Part shown: piece after piece, positions 1 to 10,705 of the stretch
How positions within the stretch are numbered: position 1 is the first letter of the stretch
Layout of the letters: the number at the start of each line of letters is the position of its first letter
Assembly: GCF_963675165.1 (NCBI RefSeq)
Contig: NC_087377.1
Span: forward strand, 5,146,042-5,210,041
Origin: Halichondria panicea
Lineage: Eukaryota > Porifera > Demospongiae > Suberitida > Halichondriidae
Length of the DNA: 64,000 bases
Reading direction: 5' to 3'
Program-made: the position numbers and the translations under genes
The notes under the pieces: model-generated
What the model saw: only the letters and a program-made list of their open reading frames with translations
Told to the model about the DNA's origin: nothing
The model's database searches: none

Positions 1-150
1 CAAGTGAAGCAGCACAAGAAACAGGCGGACAGTTTCAAAGCCGAAGTAGAGGAGGCCAATGCTATACTACTGAAGACACAGCAGGAGCTTCAGCGTTGTC
101 AAGAGCTCATTAAAACCATGGAAATGGACTATCAGGATCAGGTATAAAAA

Positions 151-353
151 TACCATATATGGCGCGACATTTTTGAGGCACTTAAATTTCGTGGAGGAAT
201 GCCTCTAAAAGCATTTCAAATTTCGTGGGTTAACTGCTTACCGGAAGCACAACCAGGCCACGCCTTTATCTGTGCACGAACTATAGTTATTTTTGTGGAA
301 TTAATTTTTGTGTGGGATTGCTAACCCACGAAAACAGCGCCCGTTATACGGTA
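151..353. repeat. MITE with imperfect TIRs in the first intron
   Basis: The element starts TACCATATATGGCGCGAC and ends with the near-reverse complement GCGCCCGTTATACGGTA. Its internal segment 'gcctctaaaagcatttc...accggaag' recurs near 20933-21060. It is a non-autonomous DNA element of unknown superfamily. Confidence 0.6.
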
Positions 354-395
354 CATGTATATAATGTATGTATTTGGTATACATGTACTATGATA

Positions 396-516
396 TTATC
401 CTATGGATACTGAAGATTATCACGAGTCTGTGCCAGTAACTGCACGAGTGCCTGCAAGGCACGAGTGACAGTTACTAGGCACAGACGAGTGATAATCATC
501 AGTATCCATGGGATAA
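396..516. repeat. 121-bp foldback repeat
   Basis: The left arm (ttatcctatggatactga...) is almost exactly mirrored by the right arm (...cagtatccatgggataa), with almost no loop. It would form one long hairpin. It lies in an intron of the first gene. Confidence 0.75.
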
Positions 517-2933
517 TGCATTTATTGCTTGGCAACCAAAATGCAGGTTGAATCTGCGCATGCGCAACATGCGGTTGCTTTATCAACCAGAAGAATGCGT
601 AGCAACAAAATTGATTTCTCCCAGTTGAAGACGAGTTTAAGAGAAAGAAAACAGCTAGAAAGACAAAGAAATAAGACTCTAGAACACCAAGAGAGCTTGC
701 AGAAGGCTACTTAAAGATTTTGTAGAGAAAAGACAAGAAAAAAGACAAGAAAAACGTTGACAACCAGCAACCCGTTTGAAAATGGATAGTTCTGAAGGAT
801 AAACAGCATGTGCTTGCTTTCTATCATGCTCCAGTGTATCAGAAGAGGAAACATGCACCGCTATAACTGAAGAAAAGTGTGACAACCGTTTTTGAAGCCA
901 AAACGACTTTATACAAGCCTGAACAGGCTTATATGGTGGTGCAGTACACTTCTACATGTGCAATACTCCGCTCAAAGCACCCACTTCCAACACTGATGCC
1001 TGTTTGATGCGTTAAATATGAACACTGACAACCTCCTGACCCTCAGCTTCACTGCAAAAAGAGCACAGAAGTGATACAGAGCACCAGAAAACAAGAAAAG
1101 AGACTGATAAACATTGCAATGCATGATTATCAGTACAGTGTGTAAACTATGTTTTTCTTGTTCTCTCACTGCTGAAAACGTTTTATTCCAAATAAGAATC
1201 ACTTCCTAGTGTGCAATAACAAGTGTGCAATAATACTTCCGGGTGTGCAATATGGAAAAATATCTGCACAGTCGGTGATGAGTCGCTTCCTGTGCAATTT
1301 GAATGTAAAACGCTGATGTCAGCACTTATTAAAAAGCAATAAATGAGTATATACATTAATAATGAATTAATACTTCTTTCCGTATGCAGATTGAGCAAAC
1401 AAAAGCAGAAGCAATAAGTAACAAGCTTGCTATTGAGGACATGGATGTATACAGACAGATGATGGAAGAGAAAACACATCAACTAGCAACACTGCATCAA
1501 GAATTAACCTCGTGGAAAGCTTCTAACTACCAGGTATTAATATCGATTTAACCTAGGATGTTTTTGTATCTATATACCGTACTCACCCGAAGATACCCCC
1601 CCCCCCAGCCAGAGCACAAATGTATTACTGAGGTATTTTCTATATCTAAAATACTCTCCCCATGCAATATAAGTATAGATTATTATTGCTCATTGTGGCC
1701 TGACATCAAAGGATTGTACACTTCAGTTATATTAAGGACTGGGACCTTCAAATGAAAATTAATCAGCTAATAATTAATTATTATGCAGCCCTGCCCGCCC
1801 ACAGTTTTTAGTTTATGTGCAGTTAGCTACTTATCTTTTTTAGTTCTTGCCTAATCGTTCTTAGTGTAGTATATAGTTCAAAGGCTAGTTATTAGCTATA
1901 AAAATATAAATGTAGCTTGCAAAATTTCACCTTTGGCCGAATAAGTGGCTCCCTCCAGGAGGAGGTGTCTGCATAAGCCTTTGGACTTAAGAGCTGAAAG
2001 GGACGTTAAACTGATCTTGAATTTTTACATGCTAAAAACAAGTCCCGGTAACGGAATAAACGTAGTGCAATATTGCATTGCGTGCATAAAGATTGCGACT
2101 ATAGTTACATATGTACTTATGTAATTGCGCAATGAATTGCCTTATGGCGTAAACCAATACATTAACTTCGATTCTAGGACGCCGATAGAGGCTTCCAAGC
2201 TTTTTGATTTGATTTGTACACAAAAACATACGACTTCTAAGCAAATTTTAATTTTGTTGGGAGCTGCATGCCTAGTGTAGCAGGTCCTGAAGATAGCAGT
2301 CCTGTCTCAATAGTAACAGCTGCAATGTGCATGATGCGCATTTAAGGGACAATGCCCATTTTCTGAATTATTGCCAAGCTAATATGAGGTTCCGGATAAT
2401 GGAGGGCCATTATAATTATATAACTGAAGTTCTACTGTATACGTATCTTCAACTTATACTAATTTCTTTTTTTGCAGAATAGGGAAAAGATTGATTATCT
2501 AGAAAGAACTGCTATTGATAGGCAAAGTGTCGTATCAGGACTAGCGGTAAGTCCAATAAAATATTAATTATAGCGCCTTGCCTCATTCCAATTTAAATTG
2601 CAGAGTAACGTTAGAAGCCAAAAGCAACACATCCATCAATTGGAGGCAAGTAAAGTGTCATATACAGTGATATTTTCGAGGTGTTTGTGCAGACTCACAG
2701 TTTTCATTCTCATATTATTATCATTAAAATTAGGTTGAGATTGAGCACCAGAAAGAAACGAATGGACGCTTGGAGGTGAGTGCTTCTGAATCAATAATTT
2801 ATGTATATCCACAGCAACCACAGTCAGTATACACATATAATTATTATGTAAACCACCCTCGTCCTCGGAGGTTTACTGCCATAATTTTGATGTATATAAT
2901 ATGATTATAGCTAATGGACAATAAGTACCGTAT

Positions 2934-3088
2934 ATATAGCAGGTATATAACGAAGGTTTAAATGTTCGCATCTACCACGAACATTTATACCCACGAATTG
3001 ATATCGCATGAATGCATGCATGCTGCAGAAAGACTGCTATAGCTATTTCGCAAAAGTTTATACCCTCGAAATAATACCCCGCTATATA
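2934..3088. repeat. Small TIR element in an intron
   Basis: The left end reads tatatagcaggtatataacgaaggttt, and the right end is its imperfect reverse complement (aaactttt...ccccgctatata). It lies just before the kinase exon of the first gene. Confidence 0.5.
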
Positions 3089-4414
3089 CATTATACTACG
3101 TGCGTATGTGCCATAGCCTGCATGTATGCTGTTAATTTTTATCCACATCATAGGCTAGACTCGAGAGGCAGGATGAACTTGCTCCCTACTGTGTCTCACA
3201 AGTCCTTTACCTTGGGCAGCAAGAGGGATCTGGATCGTATGGGTCCATCCACTCCACTCAACTGAATGGAATCAACTGCATTGCTAAACGAGTTCACGAC
3301 ATTTTTCTTGGTCATGGAAATGTAGAGCAGCTAAGTTTAGAAGACAAACGAGCTGCTTACCAAAAGTTTCGCCGTGAGTGTGTGCTGTTGAGTCGAATGC
3401 GCCACCCCAACATTGTCCAGTTCATGGGTGTGTCCTACGGGCCACAGAGAGATTACGGAAGAGAGCTCACACTAGTTATGGAACATTTGTACATGAATTT
3501 GTACGACTGCTTACATCGCTATCCCAACATTGAAATGTGGTTGAAGATTTCGATTCTTCTAGACGTTTCCCAAGGCTTGCTCCACCTTCATTCTCAAGGT
3601 ATTGTTCACCGGGATCTGACCACTCCAAATGTTCTCCTCACAACGAGCTTCCACGCTAAGATTGCTGACCTGGGCGTTTCAAAAATCATTCAAGTTCGTG
3701 GTACTAAACTTACCACTGCTCCTGGTAATCCTGACTATATGCCCCCTGAGGCACGAACCGAAGTCCCCACCTACGGCTATGCTCTGGATATATTCTCGTT
3801 TGGTGTAATCATGCTCTTTGTGTTGACTCAAAAATACCCGACGCCATATGAGGTTCCTTTTACAGTCACTGGCGTTCAACGAAAGGAAATTCAGATACAG
3901 AAACGAATGAAATGGATCAGTAAACTATCTCCAGAAGATCCAATGAGACAATTAATCTGCCGTTGTCTTCAAGATGATCCTTAAAGGCGACCATTATCTC
4001 AAGAGCTCAACTCAACTCTGATTCGCTTTGCACAGCAGTTCCCAAAACCATTTGTGGATACTATTGAAATGCGAAGAAAATGTGTGAGTTGCGTATATGA
4101 ATAGCACTTTCGTTAATTATAAGCTAGTATATACATGTAGCAATGGAATATTTATGGTTTGCATTTGAACTTATTATCAGCGGCAGGAGCTTGAATACGC
4201 ACATGAAGTGAACATGTATTTATAATTATATGACTGTGCATGTGCTCCAATTCTCACTCAGATACCCACGACTCCACCCATACCACTTCCAAGGCATCTC
4301 AGTCAGGGACAGCAATGACTGTGATTTTGTATGATCAGCTAGAGGTGTGCAAGATTGTTGTTAATTATTTCATAATGTGTGTGTTAATTATAGTGACTGT
4401 GTTCCTTTACTGAT

Positions 4415-4790
4415 TATGCCTCGGTGCGCATGCGCAAGCGAGGTATACGGTAGTGTGTCTGTGTGTCTGTCTGTGTAGACTGCTACAGCTGCTCAAGGAT
4501 GAATCAAGTGCAAGTAAGAGTTTCTATAGGCTTCTAGTCATGTTTACTTGGATTTTAATTCGTGGATTTGCAAAATAATGCTTCGTTCTCGAGTTATGCC
4601 TAGTTTTGCTTACTTGGAATGCCATTGCAGCCTTTTCAGAAGAGCACGTATCCAAACTTGTTTACCGAGTGTTACTACTCTACTTAGTAGTTAGCTCTGC
4701 ACTAGAACGCTAGCTATTGGTAGCTGCAAGAGTGAGGAAGAGAGCTGCAAGGCTCTGTTGATGGCAGCCATTAATTTTATATCTTCCCTG
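4415..4790 (+). repeat. Dispersed repeat upstream of the MULE gene
   Basis: The segment starts gcctcggtgcgcatgcgc, has a GT-rich run, then tagactgctacagctgctca, and matches the layout of 12463-12830 (same order of GT-rich run, 'cttctag', 'ttggattttaattcgtg' and 'cttcgttctcgag' blocks). The superfamily is unknown. No terminal inverted repeat that would mark a MULE end was recognised. Confidence 0.5.
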
Positions 4791-4813
4791 GAACCACAAG
4801 CAATGTTCCGAAG

Positions 4814-7800
4814 ATGTATTCCATCTCACGAGATAGCTTGAAACGACTGAGACATAGAACACATTGTCCTTCAAATGGTAGTTGCTGGTTAAATGACGAG
4901 GTAAAAGTTACACAACTCCATGCATGCATGAATTAAATTGATATGACTATACACTTTTTTGTGTATAGGTAATCAATACCTATACCGCACTTTTGGCAAA
5001 GTCAGCAAATGATTCTAATAACGGAGTAAGAGTGAATAACTATAATATGCGCTCTATATTACTGATTCGATGAACTATATATACATGCATGCACTGCAGG
5101 GTTGTCGAGTGTACCCATTCAGCAGTCTGTTTTGCACACATTTGCTGACCAACCCTACAGCAAACGTACTAAGTACTTTCAGTAAGGTATAATCCTACGA
5201 GCCTAAACTAAGGTATGTATAGGTTATTATGAAAACATACATTAGGACAAACTGTTTAACTTCAATGTGTGGATTGTACCCGTCCATCTTGGAGCACACT
5301 GGGCTATGATGGTATATAACTGGGTAAATGTGTTTAGTCATTCCAGTATCAATACAGGTAGTGGATCAACGCAAAAAGTGCATTTGGTACAGTGACTCTA
5401 TAGATAGTATCAGTGGATTATCAACAATTGGGAGAATGATGTAAGTTATGCTGCATGCACGCACATGCATAATTATTATACCTCAGAAAGTACATAGAGC
5501 TGCGTTACAATGCTGAGAAAAATGCTACTATTAACTGGAAAGGATGGAGAGTTGGACTTTGTTGGGTAAAAAATAATTATCATATGACTGCAAGTATATA
5601 CACGTATATATACTAATGAATGTAATAGGATCTACCCGAACAAGAAAATGGCTACGATTGTGGAGTGTTTGCATTACAGGTAGAAAAACCAATGTTTACA
5701 TTCTTAACAAAATTAATGCTATATGCATGTGCAGGCAGCAAACTACATAGTCAATGAGAAGGTCCCAGACTATTGTCAGGTAAAACGATACTTATATATA
5801 CTGATGTCATTTTCAAAGCAAAGTCCTTCAGGCTGATATGCCAAGATTTCGTTTAGAGATGATTCATGAGCTTCTTACAGCCAAGGCATTGTAAGTACAC
5901 GCAGGGTTTTCACAGTATTATATACATTATATAATTATGCATTTTACAGACCTATCATATCGGAGAGATTTGACGCTCAGCGAAATGGGGCACTAGCATT
6001 CCAGCAAAGTTTGACACATATACACATAAATGATAAAAATGAATCAGAAAATGGTTTAGGAAGTCATACCAAAAATATTTCTCGATCAGGAGTCTTCAAA
6101 CTATCACCAAATGCAACATCAACAGTGATTGTTGTTCCCAATACTGAACAGGATATTAGTGAAAAGGAAAACACATATCCGCCACGTACCAAAGTAACGG
6201 CTAAACCTAAACCTAAACGTCTAAGTCTTAAGAAACAACCGGCTACAATATTGCAGTACAAGTATCACAAAAAGTCTTCAGTATTAACAACGTCTACGTT
6301 CAATGATATACTGTCTTGTCAAGTTTGTAATCAAACATACAAAAACAGATCTGGTCTATACAAACACATGATGACCAAACACCCCAGACATGGAACACCC
6401 AAAGCAATAAGATGCAAAGAACAACATTGCACATTTAGCTGTAGCCGTCTACACTCCCTCAGAAGGCATCTTAATGACGAGCACGCATTTTGTATGGACA
6501 TTGAACATATAAGATTTAATACAATAGAGGGTAAGTACTATAATTATAGTACATGCAATGATGTAATCTACAATTACCGTACTCTAATTATATTCACAGA
6601 GTTTTATCGTTGGAAGGAGGAATGTGAGCAGTCAACAAATACAAACTTTGTCAAGAGCACCGGGGGCAAAATTGTTCAAGCAGGAGAGGAAATAAAAACG
6701 TATTACTACTGTAGTCGAAGTGGCTACTTCAACAGTGAAAGTAAAGGTGAACGTTTACTGAAATCTCAAGGTACATCAAAGTTAAATACGTACTGTACTG
6801 CTGCGATCACACTTACTAAAACAAGAAGTCAATCTATTGAAGTTGAGTATTGCAAAACTCACTATGAACACAAAATATCTCTCGGACACTTAAGACTGGC
6901 AGATACAGACCGAAAGGCCATTGCAGGACAGCTAATGCAAGGAGTTTCCTTACAGCATATTCTAGATACAATTAGAAATTCTGTTGGGTCCAAGTTTGAC
7001 AGGATACACTTGCTCACTAAAAAAGACCTGAACAATATTGAGAAGGCTTTTGGTATACGGTCAGTTCAACGGCACCAAGATGATGCAACAAGTGTACATC
7101 TTATTGTTAAAGAAATGGAGCAAACATCAACATATAACCCAATCCTTTTATATAAACCTCAGAGTGAAGTACCGCAAGGCAAATGTTCAACATTATCACT
7201 TAAGGACTTTGCTCTAGTACTCCAAACAGAGATGCAAGCTGAAATGCTTGGAAAATTTGGTCCAAATCAAATTGTGTGTATTGATGATACACATGGTACG
7301 AATGGATACAACTTCACTTTAATCACAGTTATGGTAGTGAATGAGTTTGGTGAGGGCTTCCCCGTTGCTTGGTGTATCTCAAATAGACAGGATAGAATAG
7401 TTATGGAGGTTTTCTTTCAATCTGTGAAGGATAATGTGGGTGATATCATCCCCAAGTGGATCATGACAGATGATGCCGAACAATTCTTTACAGCATGGAT
7501 TAAAGTGTTTGGACAAGGCCCAAATAAATTGCTATGTGCATGGCATGTGGATCGTGCTTGGAGGACAAACTTACGTCAAATAAAGCCTCACGATCTCGCA
7601 GCCAGCATCTACCACAATTTACGCGTTCTTTTGGAAGAACATGACATAGAAAAATTTGAGAATCTACTTTTGGAAACTCTTTCGCAATTGTCATCTTCTT
7701 CAGCTACTCAACAGTTTTGTAACTATTTTTCTGTTCATTATGCTAACAGAAAACAACAATGGGCAAGCTGTTACAGAATATCTGCTGGAATCAACACCAA

Positions 7801-9889
7801 CATGTACGTGGAGTCTTTCCACTACCTACTAAAATATATATATATGAAAGGGAGAATGAACAAAAGAATGGACAAATGCATAAACATTTTACTAAGCCTG
7901 GCTAGAGACAAAGCATTCGAGAGGCTTGTGAAATTAGAAAAAGGGAAGATTTCTGGCAGGATCAAAACAATTCAACTGAGACATCAGGCAAGTAGTAAGC
8001 TCACTGCCCAACTTATTACAGAAAGTGGCAACTCAAAATGGCTAGTCACGTCCTCGGACAAAACAAGTGACTACACAGTGACGAGGCAACTGGAAACATG
8101 CCCACATAAATGCTTAATCAGATGCTTGGAGTGTGACATTTGTGTACACGAGTATACATGTACCTGTCTAGATCACCTTATCCAAAGTACTATTTGCAAG
8201 CATATTCACCTTGTTGCACAATACTGCAATCTGTCGCATGGAATGAAAAAAGCAAGCTCATGTACGACTCAGCCTAATAAAGATACAACTATGCTACTGA
8301 AATCCTTACAGAGTGATCGGTGTATAGAATATCAAGAAAAGATAGGAAAAGTACGTAGAAAACTTTTATGCTTGCAAGCGCTAATTGAAAAGTGTACCAA
8401 CATAGCAGCTTTAGATGCAACAGAACAACTTGTAGACAGAGCATTGATTGTTATTGACTTACCTAACCAACCAGCACAATTTGGATCTGCTTTAAACCAT
8501 CCAGCTAATAAGAGTATTACACCACAAAAAGCATTTTTTTCTACAAAGCGAAAAAGGACAACAACTAACATAAGGCTAGCTAAGCCTACACATGATCAGG
8601 TGAGGAAAATGACAATGGACCTCTTACATGGAACAAACGTACACGGCTCCATGGGGAACTCTTTACCACAAAGTATACAAGGTATGCGTATATGTATACT
8701 TATTGTTCATTGTGGTCATACATGCATCAAAGGATTGTACTACTAACTGTTGTATACAGTATTATCAAGAGTATATGATAGAGGAGAGAGTATCGAACGT
8801 AGGCATACTGTACATCAGATGTATGCGGAGAGTAACGTGACTTCCTGTATCTGTCACAAGCTTGGAATTTCCACACTGACCAATCCAAGTGTGGGTGATG
8901 TAATCTATCAAGAAAGTAGATTACATCACTCACACTTGGATGGGTTGATAGATTACATCACCCACGCTTGGATTGGTCAGTGTGCAAATTCCAAGCTTGT
9001 GACAGATACAGCGCATACATCTGATGTACAGTATGCCTACGTTCGATACTCTCTCTCTATCATATACTCTTCTCTATCATATACTCTTGGTATTATGCAT
9101 GCCTGGGTAATATTCAGAGGAGGTCCAACATGCGTGTACAAATCATTTATGACATTGATTAACATCCAGGCCAATATACACTAGCACTTGTAGTGATTTG
9201 TGCACGCATGTCGAACCTCCTCTGCATGGCAATATCATCCAGTGCATGTGGTCAATATAATTATACTGGATGATTGATGATAATTATATTGAGCAAAAGC
9301 ATGAGTAATAACCTACAGGTATATACTGTACCACTATATCCCTATTCAGATGTATTGCAGCTCTGCAGCAATGATATTTTAGCACTTAAAAGAGCTATTA
9401 CTGGCGAGGAAAACATTCAGAAGTCAGAAATAAAAGTCAATTTGTGTGACAGTATTGTAGACGAAGATATATCTACTATTCAAAGATATTTCTCAAAAGA
9501 TGCATGGGAACTACTAAAGGAAAAAGGTAGGAAGAGCAGTATTATTCAAAGAAACAGTATATGGATACATATTTACAGTTAGTGACAAAAGAAAAGAATG
9601 GCAGTGTGCAGCATGCCCAAGAGTTACGACTAAGCTAAACATGATTATGTGCGATACTTGCTTGGATTGGTATCATTGGTAAGCAAGTGTTACCGCTTTT
9701 GATAATTAATGCACTCTATCAATGCAAGCCCCACCTCCTCGGCCCCCTAGGTGCCATAGAGGAGTTAAATTCTTACTGCTTACCGGCTTTTACACATGTA
9801 GGTTGTGTGTTCACATAGAAGAGAAGGATACAGCGAGCTTGGAGACAGATTGGTACTGTAATAAATGTACAAAGACAATGTGCATCTAA
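4814..9889 (+). CDS. Ulp1/SENP protease - C2H2 - MULE transposase - SWIM - PHD protein
   Basis: Fourteen exons (4814-4900, 4969-5025, 5100-5186, 5246-5323, 5358-5440, 5487-5565, 5629-5679, 5735-5779, 5832-5890, 5950-6530, 6600-8681, 9350-9526, 9579-9678, 9802-9889) join to an uninterrupted 1217-aa protein with every phase matching. Residues 20-210 are a C48 cysteine protease: WLNDEVINTY, catalytic H95 (AHWAMM), D116 (WYSDS), Q162 and C168 (QENGYDCGVF). Two C2H2 fingers follow (about 330-385), then a FLYWCH/WRKY-like Cys/His region, a MULE DDE core with D near 625 (CIDDTHGTN), D near 690 (MTDDAEQ) and E near 804 (MYVESFH), a SWIM finger (CTC...CKH, near 920) and a C-terminal PHD finger (CAAC, CDTC, HWLC, CNKC). 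All catalytic residues are present, so it may be an active transposase or a domesticated one. The upstream start is uncertain; ATG 4814 is the first Met of the exon. Flanking TIRs were not recognised. Confidence 0.85.
6531..6599 (+). other. 69-nt intron that stays open in frame
   Basis: The segment begins gtaagtacta and ends tattcacag, so it is a canonical intron. It is a multiple of three and has no stop in the host frame, so retention would add 23 residues upstream of EFYRWKEECEQ. Splicing is favoured because the inserted residues are low-complexity. Confidence 0.65.
8760..9095. mobile_element. 336-bp long-arm foldback element in the MULE gene intron
   Basis: The arms, about 148 bp (8762-8909 and 8945-9091), are near-perfect inverted copies that include 'gtatatgatagag', 'tcgaacgtaggcatactgtacatcag' and 'caagcttggaatt' blocks. 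The ends read tattatcaagag and ctcttggtatta. The right arm has an extra 17-bp tandem copy of tctctatcatatactct. It lies within intron 8682-9349. Confidence 0.8.
9112..9229. repeat. 118-bp MITE with about 31-bp TIRs
   Basis: The left end 'cagaggaggtccaacatgcg' and the right end 'cgcatgtcgaacctcctctg' are inverted copies, and both continue into a tgatttgt/acaaatca motif. A related element is at 24145-24352. Confidence 0.65.
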
Positions 9890-10705
9890 CATACAAAGAC
9901 AATGTGCATCTAACATAAATCTGTTCCTATAATATCTGTACGTGTTCTCACCTTTTCATTAATCATTTTTTTAAGCCCTTGAGTGCATGCTATAATGCAA
10001 TGATGAGGGACTGAAGAAGCTAGTAGCTAGGCGAGCACAAACTGAGACCGCGCCCCATTTGATTCAAACATAATTGCTGACTCAGCAGTTCGAATCATTC
10101 CTGTGTCTAGCCGCTTTGTTAATTTTAGACTTGAACTTTTGGCATCGATCGTTTCAACAATCATGGGCGATCATTACCCACTCTTTGAGTCTGCATGCAG
10201 CAAAATAATTATTGCAAAAATGTTCATCAAGCTATTAGTAGCTTCATGTTATGTAGCTTTGGCATCTCCACCGAGGCATCAGCACCTGCGGTGCTTTCTT
10301 TTTGTTGATTGGGTTTTGCGGCCTGCACTCGAGGCTAGGGTTTACAATTCCCTGCATGTCATCTAATTTGGATACTGTCCGTAAAATCTTCACAGAAAAA
10401 CTCCCCTGGGATTTCCCCTTGTCAATCTATAATTATTATGAGACTTGCTAGTTTTAATTAGCTAGGCTGTATGTACGTACACACGTACGTACATGTATTT
10501 CTGATTTTAGTGAGAGGGAACCGGGTATACAGCTATTGCGTTTATAATACTCCCAAAGTGTTTGGAAGAGCAATTCAACTGATTGGAGACTGCTTATATT
10601 AGTCAAGTAAGCTCATGTCATGAAATACTAAATATCATGTTTATCAGCCTGTCCACGTACGTACCTTCCTGTAGGTCACTGAGTATAAATCAGCTATTGT
10701 ACATA
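9890..10705. other. Intergenic stretch and 5' leader of the UBAN scaffold gene
   Basis: It begins with a 22-bp tandem copy of the MULE gene's last coding bases (acaaagacaatgtgcatcta). No further gene was recognised. A leader intron is possible from gtaagctc at 10605 to cctgtag at 10673, just upstream of the ATG at 10706. Confidence 0.5.

Larger units (their letters stand above)
1..4318 (+). pseudogene. 3' part of a coiled-coil gene with C-terminal RIPK-like kinase, premature stop
   Basis: Proposed exons are 1-141, 1390-1533, 2478-2546, 2604-2645, 2734-2775, 3154-4083 and 4262-4318, all phase 0; the 5' end lies outside the window. The first two exons encode coiled coil nearly identical to exons 8-9 of the gene at 10706-22820. 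The long exon encodes a kinase domain with glycine loop GSGSYGS, the lysine in CIAKRVH, HRDLTTPN, DLG in place of DFG, and MPPEA. TAA at 3982-3984 replaces a codon in the expected DDPxRRP motif, yet the frame stays open beyond it (RRPLSQELNS) to a plausible end, PRHLSQGQQ, at 4318. So this is either a recent nonsense allele or pseudogene, or a protein lacking the last kinase helix. The intron after 2645 has a GC donor. The kinase follows the coiled coil here, whereas it precedes it in the three intact kinase paralogues. Kinase homology is sure; activity is not. Confidence 0.75.

Noticed and set aside
8750-9184. 144-aa frame after the transposase exon
   Set aside because: It is entirely within the foldback element and its flank. 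The spliced model skips it and reaches a PHD finger in phase.
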